This document shows positions 15,222 to 25,765 of a stretch of 64,000 nucleotides of DNA, one piece after another. Position numbers and translations under genes: made by a program. How positions within the stretch are numbered: the first letter of the stretch is position 1; the number at the start of each line of letters is the position of its first letter. The DNA comes from Microbacterium foliorum (lineage in GTDB: Bacteria; Actinomycetota; Actinomycetes; Actinomycetales; Microbacteriaceae): contig NZ_CP041040.1 of assembly GCF_006385575.1 (NCBI RefSeq), positions 2,046,001-2,110,000 on the forward strand, written 5' to 3'. Below the pieces are notes generated by a model. The model searched no databases. It saw only the letters and a list, made by a program, of their open reading frames with translations, and had not been told where the DNA came from.

Positions 15222-16423
15222 GCGTTCACCTCGGCGAGCTCCGTCTCGATCGCGGCGAGAAGCTCGGCCTCCAGCGCGGGGATTCCCAGACGCTGGACGA
15301 TGTCGGTGAGGAAGCCGAGCACGACGAGACGGCGGGCTTCCTCTTCGCTGATGCCTCGCGCCTGCAGATAGAACAGCTGCTCGTCGTCGAAACGACCGGT
15401 GGCGCTGGCGTGGCCCGCTCCGAGGATGTCGCCCGTCTCGATCTCGAGGTTCGGGATCGAGTCGGCGCGAGCGCCCTCCGTGAGCACCAGGTTGCGGTTG
15501 GCCTCGTACGAATCGGTGCCGTTCGCGTCGGCGCCGATCAGTACATCGCCGATCCAGACGCTGTGCGCGCCCTGGCCCTGGAGCGCACCCTTGTAGAGCA
15601 CGTCGCCCTTGGTGTGCGGCCCCTTGTGGTGCAGGAAGACCTGGCTCTCGAGGTGCTGCCCCGCATCGGCGTACGAGAGGCCGTAGAGGTAGCCCTCCGA
15701 GCCTGCACCCGCGAGCTCGACGCTGGGGTTCACGCGCACGACGCCGCCGCCGAAGCTGATGACGAAGTGCTTGAGCGTCGCATCGGCGTCGACCCTGGCC
15801 TGGTGCGCCGACGTGTGCACGGCCTCGTCCTGCCACTGCTGCAGGCTGATGACGGTGAGCTTGGCTCCGTCGCGCACGATGATCTCGACGTTCTGCGAGT
15901 ACTGCGCAGCGCCCGTGTGCTGGAGCACGACAGTGGCGGAGCTGTGCTCGAGCGCCTCGATCACGAGGTGCGCGTCGGCGCGACGGTCTGCACCGAGTCC
16001 GTCGATCGCGATGAAGACGGGCTCAGCGACCTCTTCTTCACGCGGGATGCGGATGTGCAGCGCCTCGGGTGAGCCCTGCCACGCGATCGCGGCGGTGATG
16101 TCCTCCGCGAGGAAGACCTCTCCGCGCGGTGCATCGCCGGCGGCGAGCGGCGCTGACACGTACTGCTCTCCCGAGCCGAACGAGTAGCTCACGCCGTCGC
16201 CCGAGCCCGCGACCTCGAAAAGAGGCGAGAGCTTCGCGACAGGGGTGTGCTTCCAGTTGACCTCGCGCCCGGTGGGAGCACCGAAGTCGTCGGGGTCGAA
16301 GGAGTGGGGGCGCTCCGAGCGGGTCTGCACCGGGACGAATCCGGCTTCCGAGACCTGTGCTGCGGGGTCGATGTGCGCGTTCGTGTGCTGCGCCTCGCTG
16401 GGCGCTGTCGTCGAGGCCGCCAT
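15218..16423 (-). CDS. sufD: Fe-S cluster assembly protein SufD
   Basis: A 401-residue SufBD-family scaffold subunit. The C-terminal beta-helix core carries repeated strands with the GADANGTDSYEANRNLVLTEGARADSIPNLEIETGDILGAGHASATGRFDDEQLFYLQARG pattern characteristic of SufD, including the conserved His in GAGHAS. The N-terminal 60 residues are variable and Ala/Pro-rich. Its ATG immediately follows the sufB stop with no spacing, indicating coupled translation. Confidence 0.94.
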   Translation of the reverse strand: MAASTTAPSEAQHTNAHIDPAAQVSEAGFVPVQTRSERPHSFDPDDFGAPTGREVNWKHTPVAKLSPLFEVAGSGDGVSYSFGSGEQYVSAPLAAGDAPRGEVFLAEDITAAIAWQGSPEALHIRIPREEEVAEPVFIAIDGLGADRRADAHLVIEALEHSSATVVLQHTGAAQYSQNVEIIVRDGAKLTVISLQQWQDEAVHTSAHQARVDADATLKHFVISFGGGVVRVNPSVELAGAGSEGYLYGLSYADAGQHLESQVFLHHKGPHTKGDVLYKGALQGQGAHSVWIGDVLIGADANGTDSYEANRNLVLTEGARADSIPNLEIETGDILGAGHASATGRFDDEQLFYLQARGISEEEARRLVVLGFLTDIVQRLGIPALEAELLAAIETELAEVNA

Positions 16424-17842
16424 TTAGCCGACCGATCCTTCCATGCCCATTTCGATGAGCTTGTTCAGTTCCATCGCGTACTCCATGGGCAGTTCCCGTG
16501 CGATCGGCTCGATGAAGCCACGCACGATCATCGCCATCGCCTCGTCCTCGGGCATGCCGCGGGACTGCAGGTAGAAGAGCTGCTCTTCGCTGACCTTCGA
16601 GACGGTCGCCTCGTGGCCGAGTTGCACGTCGTCGACACGGATGTCGATCGCCGGATATGTGTCGGAGCGTGACTTCGTGTCGACCAGCAGAGCGTCGCAG
16701 CGCACGGTGTTCGCAGAGTGGTGCGCATTGGCGTCCACGCGGACCTCACCGCGGTATCCCGCACGACCGCCACCACGGGCGATCGACTTCGAGACGATCG
16801 ACGACTGGGTGTACGGCGCCATGTGGATCATCTTCGCGCCGGCGTCCTGGTGCTGGCCGGGGCCCGCGAAGGCGACCGAGAGCGTCTCGCCCTTGGCATG
16901 CTCGCCCATCAGGTAGATCGACGGGTACTTCATCGTCACCTTGGAGCCGATGTTGCCGTCGACCCACTCCATCGTCGCGCCTTCGTGCGCGACCGCACGC
17001 TTGGTGACGAGGTTGTAGACGTTGTTCGACCAGTTCTGGATCGTCGTGTAGCGAACGCGGGCGTTCTTCTTCACGATGATCTCGACCACGGCCGAGTGCA
17101 GCGAGTCCGACTTGTAGATCGGAGCCGTGCAGCCCTCGATGTAGTGGACGTAGCTGTCTTCGTCGGCGATGATCAGGGTCCGCTCGAACTGGCCCATGTT
17201 CTCGGTGTTGATGCGGAAGTAGGCCTGCAGCGGGATCTCGACGTGCACGCCCTTGGGGACGTAGACGAACGAGCCGCCCGACCAGACGGCGGTGTTCAGC
17301 GCAGCGAACTTGTTGTCGCCGGCCGGGATCACCGAGCCGAAGTACTCCTCGAAGAACTCGGGGTGCTCACGCAGAGCGGTGTCGGTGTCCATGAAGATGA
17401 CACCCTGCTCCTCCAGGTCCTCGCGGATTTGGTGGTAGACGACCTCGGATTCGTACTGAGCGGCGACACCCGCGACGAGGCGCTGGCGCTCCGCCTCGGG
17501 GATGCCGAGACGCTCATAGGTCTCGCGGATCTCCGCGGGGAGGTCCTCCCAGGACTGCGCCTGCTTCTCCGTCGAGCGCACGAAGTACTTGATGTTGTCG
17601 AAGTCGATCTCGCTGAGGTCTGCACCCCACGTCGGCATCGGCTTGCGTCCGAAGAGCTGGTAACCCTTGAGACGGGTCTTCAGCATCCATTCGGGCTCGT
17701 GCTTGAGCGCCGAGATCCCGCGAACCACCTCTTCGGAGATTCCACGCTTGGCGATGGCTCCGGCGGCATCTTCGTCATGCCATCCGAATTCGTACACCCC
17801 CAGGCCGTCAAGCTCCGGGCGGTCGATCAGTACATCCGACAT
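16424..17842 (-). CDS. sufB: Fe-S cluster assembly protein SufB
   Basis: A 472-residue scaffold subunit on which clusters are built together with SufC and SufD. Conserved stretches are [24 protein letters not shown], a CTAP site in [11 protein letters not shown], the beta-helix repeats, and [20 protein letters not shown] near the C-terminus. ATG 17842 follows a GAGGAG Shine-Dalgarno; a GTG one codon earlier is the alternative. It is the first gene of the operon. No sufR, sufS or sufU gene lies in this cluster, so the sulfur donor and regulator must be encoded elsewhere. Confidence 0.95.
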   Translation of the reverse strand: MSDVLIDRPELDGLGVYEFGWHDEDAAGAIAKRGISEEVVRGISALKHEPEWMLKTRLKGYQLFGRKPMPTWGADLSEIDFDNIKYFVRSTEKQAQSWEDLPAEIRETYERLGIPEAERQRLVAGVAAQYESEVVYHQIREDLEEQGVIFMDTDTALREHPEFFEEYFGSVIPAGDNKFAALNTAVWSGGSFVYVPKGVHVEIPLQAYFRINTENMGQFERTLIIADEDSYVHYIEGCTAPIYKSDSLHSAVVEIIVKKNARVRYTTIQNWSNNVYNLVTKRAVAHEGATMEWVDGNIGSKVTMKYPSIYLMGEHAKGETLSVAFAGPGQHQDAGAKMIHMAPYTQSSIVSKSIARGGGRAGYRGEVRVDANAHHSANTVRCDALLVDTKSRSDTYPAIDIRVDDVQLGHEATVSKVSEEQLFYLQSRGMPEDEAMAMIVRGFIEPIARELPMEYAMELNKLIEMGMEGSVG

Positions 17843-18075
17843 CACACACTCTCCTCACAGGTCCCAAAACGGTGTCATCCGCCCCGACACACCTGATCCC
17901 CGTCGAGTCTGCGGGAGCGGGTGCCGTTGGTGGGCCCTCATCACCGGCGCATCCATCGCGCCTAAACTGTTGATGATGCTTCAGCGCGGTAAGCGCTCAT
18001 CACAACAATCCGATTCTACAGGTTCCGCCTGAAGACAGGGCCGCTCGCCATGTCCGGGCGGTTCGGAGAAGACTT
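17843..18075. promoter_or_regulatory. divergent sufB / ctaA control region
   Basis: A 233-base spacer between two divergent operons. It contains TAGAAT on the minus strand (18013-18018), a possible sufB -10 with a leader of about 165 bases, and TAAACT on the plus strand (17963-17968), a possible ctaA -10. Between them lies the palindrome AGCGC-N5-GCGCT at 17983-17997, which could be an operator. No SufR-type site was recognised. Promoter assignments are by eye and weak. Confidence 0.4.
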
Positions 18076-19179
18076 ATGCCCCAGCCCACGATCTCGTCCC
18101 CCGCGATCGCACCGACGTCGACGCATGCGATCCTCTGGGGACGAGCGCTCCGCGTGTTCGCCTGGCTGTCTTTCCTGGCTCAGACGATCATCATCGGCAC
18201 CGGCGGCGCAGTGCGCCTCACCGGATCCGGACTCGGCTGCTCCGAGTGGCCGCTCTGCACCCCCGAGTCGCTCGTGCCGATCTATGCCGACCAGGGAATC
18301 CACGGCATCATCGAGTTCGGCAACCGCGTCATGACGGGCGTCGTCGGCATCATCGCCCTCGCCGTACTGCTGCTCGTGCTCGCACGTGTCGGCGGCCGTC
18401 TCCTGGTCTTCTCCGCCCTGCGGTTCGCGGCTGCCGGCATCGTCGCCGCCGTCATCACCTTCGTGATCGTGTCGCTGTTCTCCCTTCCGGCGACTCCGTT
18501 CGCCATGGGCGCTCTGCTCATCGCCGTGATCGCAGCCATGGTGCGATCAGTCCGGTTGACGACCGAACGACGTGATCTCGTCATCCTCGCCTGGATCGTC
18601 CTGCTCGGAGTGGTCGCACAGGCGCTCGTCGGCGGCATCACCGTGCTCACCGGCCTTAACCCCTTCATCGTCGGGTTCCACTACGTGTCCTCCCTGCTGC
18701 TGGTGTGCGTCACCGCGGCGTTCCTGGTGCGTCTCTACGGGCAGCCGGGCCCGAGGGATCGCGCGGTACCGAAGTGGTTCGCGATCCTGAGCCACGTCAC
18801 GGGCCTGGCTCTCGCCGTCACGATCGTCTTCGGTGTGCTCACCACCGGTTCGGGCCCGCATTCGGGTGATGCCGACGTGCTGCGTCACGGGTTCGACGCC
18901 ACCGTGCTGGCGCACGTGCACGCGTGGCCCGGATACATCCTCGCCGCGCTCGTCGCCACGCTCACGATCTCCGCGTGGGTGCTGCGCCTCGAGCCCCGCA
19001 AATGGCTGCTCGTGCTCGTGATCGCGATCCTCGTGCAGGTCGGTGTCGGCATCTGGCAGGCACGTGAGGGCCTCCCTCCCCTGCTCGTCGGCATCCACAT
19101 GGTGCTCGCGTCGCTCTCGGCAGCGGCGTACACGGTCGTGGCGCTGCACCTGAAGAAGCCGGTCGCGCCCCAGGAGTGA
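18076..19179 (+). CDS. ctaA: heme A synthase (COX15/CtaA)
   Basis: Oxidises the methyl group of heme O to give heme A for aa3-type oxidase. The 367-residue protein has eight predicted helices. Conserved features are the GGAVRLTGSGLGCSEWPLC loop after helix 1, with the Cys pair of the bacterial class, the His in EFGNRVMTG and its upstream GIHG, and later His residues in FHYVSSLL, VLAHVHAWPG and VGIHMVLAS that would bind heme. A GGAG Shine-Dalgarno precedes the ATG by about seven bases. It works with CtaB (20564-19659) and, probably, SURF1 (1232-2044). Confidence 0.93.
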   Translation: MPQPTISSPAIAPTSTHAILWGRALRVFAWLSFLAQTIIIGTGGAVRLTGSGLGCSEWPLCTPESLVPIYADQGIHGIIEFGNRVMTGVVGIIALAVLLLVLARVGGRLLVFSALRFAAAGIVAAVITFVIVSLFSLPATPFAMGALLIAVIAAMVRSVRLTTERRDLVILAWIVLLGVVAQALVGGITVLTGLNPFIVGFHYVSSLLLVCVTAAFLVRLYGQPGPRDRAVPKWFAILSHVTGLALAVTIVFGVLTTGSGPHSGDADVLRHGFDATVLAHVHAWPGYILAALVATLTISAWVLRLEPRKWLLVLVIAILVQVGVGIWQAREGLPPLLVGIHMVLASLSAAAYTVVALHLKKPVAPQE

Positions 19180-19279
19180 CGGAGGTCGCCGATCGGTCGG
19201 CGCACTCCGGAGCCTCGGCACAGTGAACGCATAGCTGCGGCATCAGCGACTCATCAGTTCGTCGTGCAACGTGGCCGAC

Positions 19280-19713
19280 ATGAACAAGTCACTGACACGC
19301 AGCATCGGCTTCTGGCTCCTCCTCGTGCTCTCGCTCGCTTCGGCGGGCATCGGCGGTTGGCTCATCGCCGGTCAGATCGGCACCATGACGAGCACTCTGC
19401 TCGACGGCACCGCGACCGGCATCGAGGTCTACGTCGGGCAGTCGCTCGTCGTCGTCGGCGCCGCACTGCTGGGCGCAGGCGTCATCGGAATCCTCGTCGC
19501 GGTGGCGCTGAGCGCCGTGCAGGCGATTCTGCCCTCCCCCGCCCCGTCGTCGTCGAGCCGATCGACTGGAACGCCGAATCAGACGCCGTCGACCACGACG
19601 AGACCACGACGGTCGAGAACGACGCGGCCGACGTGCAGATCTCCGAGGATGACGAGGCTCAGAACGGCAGCAGCGGGTCGACCGCGACGGCCACGAAGAT
19701 CAGCGTCAAGTAG
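19280..19713 (+). pseudogene. small two-helix membrane protein with apparent frameshift
   Basis: The first 84 codons encode two hydrophobic helices separated by a GTMTSTLLDGTATGIEVYVGQ loop. This is the pattern of small Microbacteriaceae membrane proteins that databases call dinucleotide-utilizing enzyme, a name not supported by sequence. Near 19536-19540 (a run of five C) the reading frame loses sense. The expected acidic tail (PRPVVVEPIDWNAESD and onward to 19713) continues in another frame, as if one base were missing. A sixth C would restore a protein of about 144 residues. Either a sequencing error or a real mutation. The restored 3' end overlaps ctaB by 55 bases. ATG 19280 is preferred to GTG 19271. 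Confidence 0.65.
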
Positions 19714-20564
19714 GTGATCGAGGCGTGGAAGACTCGCATCGGCCGCGCCTCGTTGCCTCGCACCGCCTGGTTGTACAGACGGTGCGACTCGTAGATGAAC
19801 CAGCCGCCGAACACGGCAGCTGAGACGCCGTAGACGAGGCCCATGTTCGCGATCGGGATCAGCAGCAGCGAGCAGGCGACGGTGGCCCAGGCATACAGGA
19901 TGACCTGGAGTCCGACCTGCGAGGCGTTGCGGGTGACGCCGAGCATGGGCACGTCGACGTCTTCGTAGTCGTCCTTGTACTTCATCGAGAGCGGCCAGTA
20001 GTGCGGCGGCGTCCAGAGGAAGATGAGCGCGAAGAGGATGAACGCCGGCCAGTCGAGCGAACCGGTGACCGCAGCCCAGCCGATGAGCACGGGGAAGCAT
20101 CCGGCGATGCCGCCCCAGATGATGTTCTGCTCGGTGCGGCGCTTGAGGATCATCGTGTAGATCACGACGTAGAAGAAGATGGCGGATGCCGACAGAGTCG
20201 CCGCCAGCCAGTTCGTCGTGAACCACAGCCACACGGTCGAGACCACGGCCAGGGTCCACGAGAAGATCAGAGCGCCCCGCGGGGTGATCTCACCCGTGAC
20301 GAGCGGACGGTTCTCGGTGCGATGCATATGTGCGTCGATGTCGCGGTCGAGATACATGTTGAACGCCGCGGCGGACCCGGCGCTCAGCGATCCGCCGATC
20401 ACGGTGGCGAGGACCAGCCACAGGTCGGGCAGGCCGCCCTGGGCGAGGAACATCACCGGGACGGTCGACACCAGCAGCAGTTCGAGGACGCGCGGCTTGG
20501 TGAGGGCGACATACGCCTTCACGGTGCGACCGATGGACTTCTTCACAACGGTCTGATCAGACAT
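19659..20564 (-). CDS. ctaB: protoheme IX farnesyltransferase (heme O synthase)
   Basis: Adds farnesyl to heme B to form heme O, the substrate of CtaA. The 301 residues have about nine helices of the UbiA family. The prenyl-diphosphate site is [15 protein letters not shown] near residue 80, and a second motif is [26 protein letters not shown] 20564 gives the standard N-terminus; a GTG ten codons upstream is possible, since GGAGGAG lies within that extension. A TAGACT hexamer at 20614-20619 may be its -10. Confidence 0.93.
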   Translation of the reverse strand: MSDQTVVKKSIGRTVKAYVALTKPRVLELLLVSTVPVMFLAQGGLPDLWLVLATVIGGSLSAGSAAAFNMYLDRDIDAHMHRTENRPLVTGEITPRGALIFSWTLAVVSTVWLWFTTNWLAATLSASAIFFYVVIYTMILKRRTEQNIIWGGIAGCFPVLIGWAAVTGSLDWPAFILFALIFLWTPPHYWPLSMKYKDDYEDVDVPMLGVTRNASQVGLQVILYAWATVACSLLLIPIANMGLVYGVSAAVFGGWFIYESHRLYNQAVRGNEARPMRVFHASITYLTLIFVAVAVDPLLPF

Positions 20565-20933
20565 CGTCGAGATCTCGATCGCCTCCTCCACACGCGTCAC
20601 GACAGCGTTTCCCAGTCTAGGGCACACGAGACGAGGGGCTCGCCCGCGCTCAGGTCTTGAGCCCGCCTTCATGCTCTGCATCCGCCTCGCCCGGGCGTCA
20701 CGGAATCGCGTTCCAGGAACGATGATCCGCAGTCCCACAGTGCTGCGGAACTCGGGACGGATCCATGGAATTACTGGAAGCGCGGAGCGTTGTAAAGGGG
20801 GGTAATGGGTCAGACCTCGGCGCTATGCTGAAATGACTCGCGCGCCCAGCGCACATCACAAACCCTTCCTTTGCGTTGCGGACTGCGATCGTGCAATCCG
20901 GGCGCTCTCGAACAGTTGCAGAAGGGCTTCACA
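20565..20933. other. 369-base intergenic region between ctaB and tkt
   Basis: No credible gene is visible. On the minus strand TAGACT (20614-20619) is a likely ctaB -10. On the plus strand TATGCT (20824-20829) is a possible tkt -10, which would give a leader of about 98 bases before the GTG at 20934. A 70-codon open frame beginning at 20833 overlaps the start of tkt in another frame and has shadow-like composition. No hairpin terminator was found. Confidence 0.4.
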
Positions 20934-23030
20934 GTGTCGGAATTGCAGTGGGATGAGATCGACCGACGCGCGGTGGACACCGCGCGTCTTCTGGCTGCGG
21001 ATGCCGTGGAGAAGGTCGGCAACGGCCACCCCGGCACCGCGATGAGCCTGGCTCCGGCCGCGTATCTCCTCTACCAGCGGGTGCTCCGTCACGACCCGAC
21101 CGACACCGACTGGCTCGGCCGCGACCGCTTCATCCTCTCGGTCGGACACTCTTCGCTCACCCAGTACGTCCAGCTCTACCTGGGCGGCTTCGGCCTCGAG
21201 CTCGACGACCTCAAGGCGCTCCGCACCTGGGGCTCGCTCACCCCCGGCCACCCCGAGTACGGCCACACCAAGGGCGTAGAGATCACCACCGGCCCGCTCG
21301 GCCAGGGGCTCGCTTCCGCGGTGGGCTTCGCCTACGCCGCTCGCTACGAGCGCGGGCTCTTCGACCCCGAGGCTGAGGCGGGCACCAGCCCGTTCGACCA
21401 CTTCGTCTACGTGATCGCGGGCGACGGCGACCTCCAGGAGGGCGTCACCAGCGAGGCCTCCTCGCTGGCCGGCCACCAGGAGCTCGGCAACCTCATCGCG
21501 ATCTACGACTCCAACCAGATCTCGATCGAGGACGACACGAACGTCGCCTTCACCGAAGACGTCGCGAAGCGCTACGAGGCATACGGCTGGCAGGTCCAGA
21601 CCGTCGACTGGAAGAAGACGGGCGAGTACGTCGAGGACGTCGCCGAGCTGCATGCTGCGATCGAGGCCGCCAAGGGCGAGACCTCGAAGCCGTCGCTCAT
21701 CATCCTGAAGACGATCATCGGCTGGCCGTCGCCCGGCAAGCAGAACTCCGGCAAGATCCACGGATCCGCCCTGGGCGGCGACGAGCTCGCCGCGACCAAG
21801 AAGGTCCTCGGATTCGACGCCGACGAGCACTTCGCGATCGCCGACGATGTGATCGCGCACACCCGCGGTCTCGCCGATCGCGCCGCCGAGGAGCGTGCCG
21901 CGTGGCAGCAGTCGTTCGACGCGTGGGCCGCGGCCAACCCCGAACGCAAGGCCCTCCTCGATCGTCTCGAGGCCAAGGAGCTGCCTGCGGACATCACCTC
22001 CGCTCTCCCCGTCTTCGAGAGCGGCAAGGACGTATCGACCCGTGCGGCGTCCGGCCAGGTCATCAACGCTCTAGCGGCCGAGCTCCCCGAGCTCTGGGGC
22101 GGATCCGCCGACCTCGCCGAATCGAACCTCACCACGATCAAGGATTCCAAGTCCTTCATCCCCGCAGAGTGGTCGACGCACGAGTGGTCGGGTGACCCGT
22201 ATGGCCGCGTGCTGCACTTCGGCATCCGCGAGCACGCCATGGGCGCGATCATCAACGGCATCGTGCTGCACGGCCCGACGCGCGCATTCGGCGGCACGTT
22301 CCTGATCTTCAGCGACTACATGCGCCCGCCGGTGCGTCTGGCCGCGCTGATGAACGTGCCCAGCATCTTCGTCTGGACGCACGACTCGGTGGCCCTCGGC
22401 GAGGACGGTCCGACCCATCAGCCGGTCGAGCAGATCGCCACGCTGCGCGCCATCCCGAACTTCACCCTGGTGCGCCCTGCTGACGCCAACGAGACCTCGG
22501 CCGCCTGGCTCGAGATCCTCCGCCGTCACGAGGGACCGGCCGGTATCGCTCTGACGCGTCAGAACATCCCGGTGTTCGAGCGCGGACAGGGCTCGGCTGA
22601 GGGCGATGTCTTCGCCTCGACCGACGGCGTCGCGAAGGGCGCCTACGTCCTCGCCGAGGCTCCGAACGGCGCGCCGGACGTGATCATCATCGCGACCGGT
22701 TCCGAGGTGCAGCTCGCGGTCGACGCACGCGCAGCCCTCGCGGAAGAAGGCGTGAACGTGCGCGTCGTCTCCGCTCCGTCGCTCGAGTGGTTCGACGAGC
22801 AGGACGAGGCCTACCGCGAGTCGGTCCTTCCCAAGGCCATCACCGCCCGCGTCTCGGTCGAGGCCGGTTCGGTGCTCAGCTGGCGCGGGATCGTTGGCGA
22901 CCGCGGCCGCTCGGTCGGCATCGACCACTTCGGCGCATCCGCCGACTACAAGACCCTGTTCCAGAAGTTCGGTATCACCACCGAGGCCGTCATCGCGGCC
23001 GCACGCGAGACCATCAAGGAGAACGCATGA
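20934..23030 (+). CDS. tkt: transketolase
   Basis: Thiamine-diphosphate enzyme moving two-carbon units in the non-oxidative pentose phosphate pathway. The 698 residues have [19 protein letters not shown] near 27-45, the TPP-binding motif [32 protein letters not shown], and the pyrimidine-domain [16 protein letters not shown] with the catalytic Glu. The GTG at 20934 follows a GAAGG Shine-Dalgarno by eight bases; the frame opens 21 codons earlier without support. The stop overlaps the tal start by four bases. First gene of a six-gene carbon-metabolism operon. Confidence 0.96.
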   Translation: MSELQWDEIDRRAVDTARLLAADAVEKVGNGHPGTAMSLAPAAYLLYQRVLRHDPTDTDWLGRDRFILSVGHSSLTQYVQLYLGGFGLELDDLKALRTWGSLTPGHPEYGHTKGVEITTGPLGQGLASAVGFAYAARYERGLFDPEAEAGTSPFDHFVYVIAGDGDLQEGVTSEASSLAGHQELGNLIAIYDSNQISIEDDTNVAFTEDVAKRYEAYGWQVQTVDWKKTGEYVEDVAELHAAIEAAKGETSKPSLIILKTIIGWPSPGKQNSGKIHGSALGGDELAATKKVLGFDADEHFAIADDVIAHTRGLADRAAEERAAWQQSFDAWAAANPERKALLDRLEAKELPADITSALPVFESGKDVSTRAASGQVINALAAELPELWGGSADLAESNLTTIKDSKSFIPAEWSTHEWSGDPYGRVLHFGIREHAMGAIINGIVLHGPTRAFGGTFLIFSDYMRPPVRLAALMNVPSIFVWTHDSVALGEDGPTHQPVEQIATLRAIPNFTLVRPADANETSAAWLEILRRHEGPAGIALTRQNIPVFERGQGSAEGDVFASTDGVAKGAYVLAEAPNGAPDVIIIATGSEVQLAVDARAALAEEGVNVRVVSAPSLEWFDEQDEAYRESVLPKAITARVSVEAGSVLSWRGIVGDRGRSVGIDHFGASADYKTLFQKFGITTEAVIAAARETIKENA

Positions 23031-24139
23031 GCACCCCCACCGCAGACCTCGCAGCAGCCGGTGTCAGCATCTGGCTCGACGACCTGTCGCGCACCCGCAT
23101 CTCCTCCGGCAACCTCGCCGAGCTGATCGAGACCCGCAACGTCGTCGGCGTCACGACCAACCCGACGATCTTCGCCAACGCGATCACCGACAAGAACAAC
23201 ACGTCGTACGACGCGCAGGTCACCGAGCTCGCCGCATCGGGCGCCACGGCCGAGGAAGCCGTCTTCGCCGCGACCACGCAGGACGTCGCCGCCGCTCTCG
23301 ACATCTTCCGCCCCGTGTGGGAGAAGTCGGGCCACGTCGACGGCCGCGTCTCGATCGAGGTCTCCCCCGACCTCGCGCACGACACCGAGGGCACCGTCGA
23401 ACAGGCCAAGAAGCTGTGGGCCAAGGTCGACCGCCCCAACCTGCTCGTCAAGATCCCCGCGACGAAGGCGGGCCTGCCCGCGATCACCGAGGCGATCGCG
23501 TCGGGCATCAGCGTCAACGTGACCCTGATCTTCAGCCTGGAGCGCTACGCCGAGGTCATCGACGCGTACCTGGCCGGGCTCGAGCGCGCGCACAGCGCCG
23601 ACTTCGACCTGTCGAGCATCCACTCCGTCGCGTCGTTCTTCGTCTCGCGCGTCGACACCGAGACCGACAAGCGTCTCTCGGCGATCGGCACCGACGAGGC
23701 CGAGGCGCTCAAGAGCAAGGCCGGACTCGCGAACGCCCGTCTCGCCTACGAGCTCTTCGAGCAGAAGTTCGCCGAGAAGCGTGCGCAGGACCTCATCAAG
23801 CTCGGCGCGAACGCCCAGCGCCCGCTGTGGGCATCGACCGGCGTCAAGGACCCGGCACTGCCCGACACGCTCTACGTCACCGAGCTCGTCGCGAAGGACG
23901 TCGTCAACACGATGCCCGAGAAGACGCTCGAGGCGACCTTCGACCACGGCGTCGTCACCGGAGACACCATAACGGGCGGCTACGAGGATGCTCGCGCGGT
24001 GTTCGCAGGCCTTGACGCTCTCGGGATCGACTTCACCGACGTCACGCAGGTGCTCGAGGACGAGGGTGTCGCCAAGTTCATCGACTCGTGGCACGACCTC
24101 CTGACGCAGGTGGCCGAGGGCCTCGAGGCGCAGCGATGA
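23027..24139 (+). CDS. tal: transaldolase
   Basis: Transfers dihydroxyacetone units between sugar phosphates. At 370 residues it is of the longer actinobacterial type. [11 protein letters not shown] near 43-53 is the substrate-binding opening, and Lys142 in [15 protein letters not shown] is the Schiff-base lysine. Later motifs are [25 protein letters not shown] and [12 protein letters not shown]. Start and stop each overlap a neighbour by four bases (ATGA). Confidence 0.96.
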   Translation: MSTPTADLAAAGVSIWLDDLSRTRISSGNLAELIETRNVVGVTTNPTIFANAITDKNNTSYDAQVTELAASGATAEEAVFAATTQDVAAALDIFRPVWEKSGHVDGRVSIEVSPDLAHDTEGTVEQAKKLWAKVDRPNLLVKIPATKAGLPAITEAIASGISVNVTLIFSLERYAEVIDAYLAGLERAHSADFDLSSIHSVASFFVSRVDTETDKRLSAIGTDEAEALKSKAGLANARLAYELFEQKFAEKRAQDLIKLGANAQRPLWASTGVKDPALPDTLYVTELVAKDVVNTMPEKTLEATFDHGVVTGDTITGGYEDARAVFAGLDALGIDFTDVTQVLEDEGVAKFIDSWHDLLTQVAEGLEAQR

Positions 24140-25743
24140 CCTTTGCGATCCACGCCTCTGGCGCGGCTCGGGTTGCGATCGACGAGACGGTTCCCGCTCT
24201 CGTCCACGACCTCGTCGCCTCGCGAGTGACCGGTGGCGACGCGGCCCTGTGGGGCCCGGCAGCCGAGTCCGAGGCATCGATCCGCCTCGGCTGGGTCGAG
24301 GCGGTATCCGTCTCACGCCCTCTGGTCGCTGAGATCGTCGCACTGCGCGCCGATCTGCACGCGAAGGGTGTGACGCGGGTCGTGCTCGCGGGCATGGGCG
24401 GCTCGTCGCTCGCCCCCGAAGTGATCGCCCAGACCGCCGGCGTCCCGCTGACGATCCTCGACTCGACTGCTCCCGGTCAGGTGCTCGCCGCGCTCGACGA
24501 GGGCCTGCAGAGCACCGTGCTCGTGGTGTCGTCGAAGTCGGGATCGACCGTCGAGACCGACTCGCAGCGCCGCACGTTCGAAGCTGCGTTCCGCGACGTG
24601 GGCATCGATCCGCTCGAGCGCATCATCGTGGTCACCGACCCGGGCTCGCCGCTCGACGTCTCCGCTCGTGAAGCCGGCTACCGCGTGTTCAACGCCGACC
24701 CGAACGTGGGGGGCCGTTACTCCGCTCTCACGGCCTTCGGGCTCGTGCCTACCGGCCTCGCCGGAGCTGACATCGATGAGCTTCTCGACGAGGCAGAGGC
24801 CTCGCTGCTCGAGGTCGCGATCGATTCGGCCGACAACCCTGCACTGCGCCTGGCCGCGGCGATCTCCGCCACGGTGCCTCGTCGCGACAAGCTAGGCCTG
24901 ATCACCGACGGCACGCACATCAACGGCCTGCCCGACTGGATCGAGCAGCTCATCGCCGAGTCCACAGGCAAGGACGGCACCGGCATCCTGCCCGTCGTGC
25001 TGCTGCCCGTGTCGCCCGAGCTCGACTCCCAGCCGTCCGATCTGCAGATCGTGCGGCTCGTCGACGATGCGAACGAGTTCCACCTGCGCGAGCGGCACGA
25101 GGGCGAGATCCTCGTCAGCGGTTCGCTGGGTGCGCAGCTCATCGTCTGGGAGTACGCGACGGCGATCGCCGGCTACCTGCTCGGCATCAATCCCTTCGAT
25201 CAGCCCGACGTCGAGTCGGCGAAGGTGGCGGCTCGAGGTCTGCTCGATGCCCGCCCGGCGCCGACCGCTCCCGCATTCGTCGAGAACGGCGTCGAGGTTC
25301 GCGTGTCCGACCCCGCTCTGGCGGCGTCCGGAACCGTCGAGGGCGTGCTCGACGCACTGTGGGCGGCGCTGCCGGCAGACGGCTACGTGTCGATCCAGGC
25401 ATACGTCAACCGGCTCGACGTCCCGCAGCTGCCGGGGCTCCGCGAGCTGGTCGCCGCCGACTCCGGTCGGCCGACCACGTTCGGTTGGGGACCCCGGTTC
25501 CTGCACTCCACCGGCCAGTATCACAAGGGCGGTCCGGCGCAGGGCGTGTTCCTGCAGATCCTGGAGCGCACCGACGTCGATCTCGAGATCCCTGAGCGAC
25601 CGTTCACGTTCGGCCAGCTCATCGAGGCACAGGCAGCCGGCGATGCCGCCGTCCTGGCCGAGCACGGCCGTCCGGTCGTCTCCCTGACGATCACCGATTC
25701 GTCGGCCGACGTCCTCACCCTCTTCGAAGCCGCACAGAAGTAA
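24136..25743 (+). CDS. pgi: glucose-6-phosphate isomerase
   Basis: Interconverts glucose 6-phosphate and fructose 6-phosphate. The 535-residue protein has the SIS-domain features [15 protein letters not shown] near 102-116, [19 protein letters not shown] and an [17 protein letters not shown] segment. It belongs to the divergent actinobacterial isomerase type that lies between tal and zwf, so by its outline it is less similar to enterobacterial Pgi; some annotations leave it as a SIS-domain protein. ATG 24136 overlaps the tal stop. Its place between tal and zwf links glycolysis and the pentose phosphate pathway in one transcript. Confidence 0.9.
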   Translation: MTFAIHASGAARVAIDETVPALVHDLVASRVTGGDAALWGPAAESEASIRLGWVEAVSVSRPLVAEIVALRADLHAKGVTRVVLAGMGGSSLAPEVIAQTAGVPLTILDSTAPGQVLAALDEGLQSTVLVVSSKSGSTVETDSQRRTFEAAFRDVGIDPLERIIVVTDPGSPLDVSAREAGYRVFNADPNVGGRYSALTAFGLVPTGLAGADIDELLDEAEASLLEVAIDSADNPALRLAAAISATVPRRDKLGLITDGTHINGLPDWIEQLIAESTGKDGTGILPVVLLPVSPELDSQPSDLQIVRLVDDANEFHLRERHEGEILVSGSLGAQLIVWEYATAIAGYLLGINPFDQPDVESAKVAARGLLDARPAPTAPAFVENGVEVRVSDPALAASGTVEGVLDALWAALPADGYVSIQAYVNRLDVPQLPGLRELVAADSGRPTTFGWGPRFLHSTGQYHKGGPAQGVFLQILERTDVDLEIPERPFTFGQLIEAQAAGDAAVLAEHGRPVVSLTITDSSADVLTLFEAAQK

Positions 25744-25765
25744 CAGCCAGGAGAATCCCCCACTG

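Noticed and set aside
17843..18075. A missing sufR gene in the sufB upstream region
   Set aside because: I looked for a small HTH gene on both strands between sufB and ctaA. Nothing with coding character fits in the 233 bases.
20833..21045. A 70-codon frame close behind a TATGCT hexamer, upstream of tkt
   Set aside because: Only three bases separate the hexamer from the ATG, and most of the frame overlaps tkt in another frame with shadow-like composition. I kept the hexamer as a weak tkt -10.
22946..24343. Very long open frame antisense to tal and pgi
   Set aside because: High-GC actinobacterial genes routinely leave open frames on the other strand. Its translation is rich in Arg, Gly, Asp and Val with no family pattern, while the plus strand encodes a clear transaldolase. 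Other long antisense frames in the window were rejected for the same reason.
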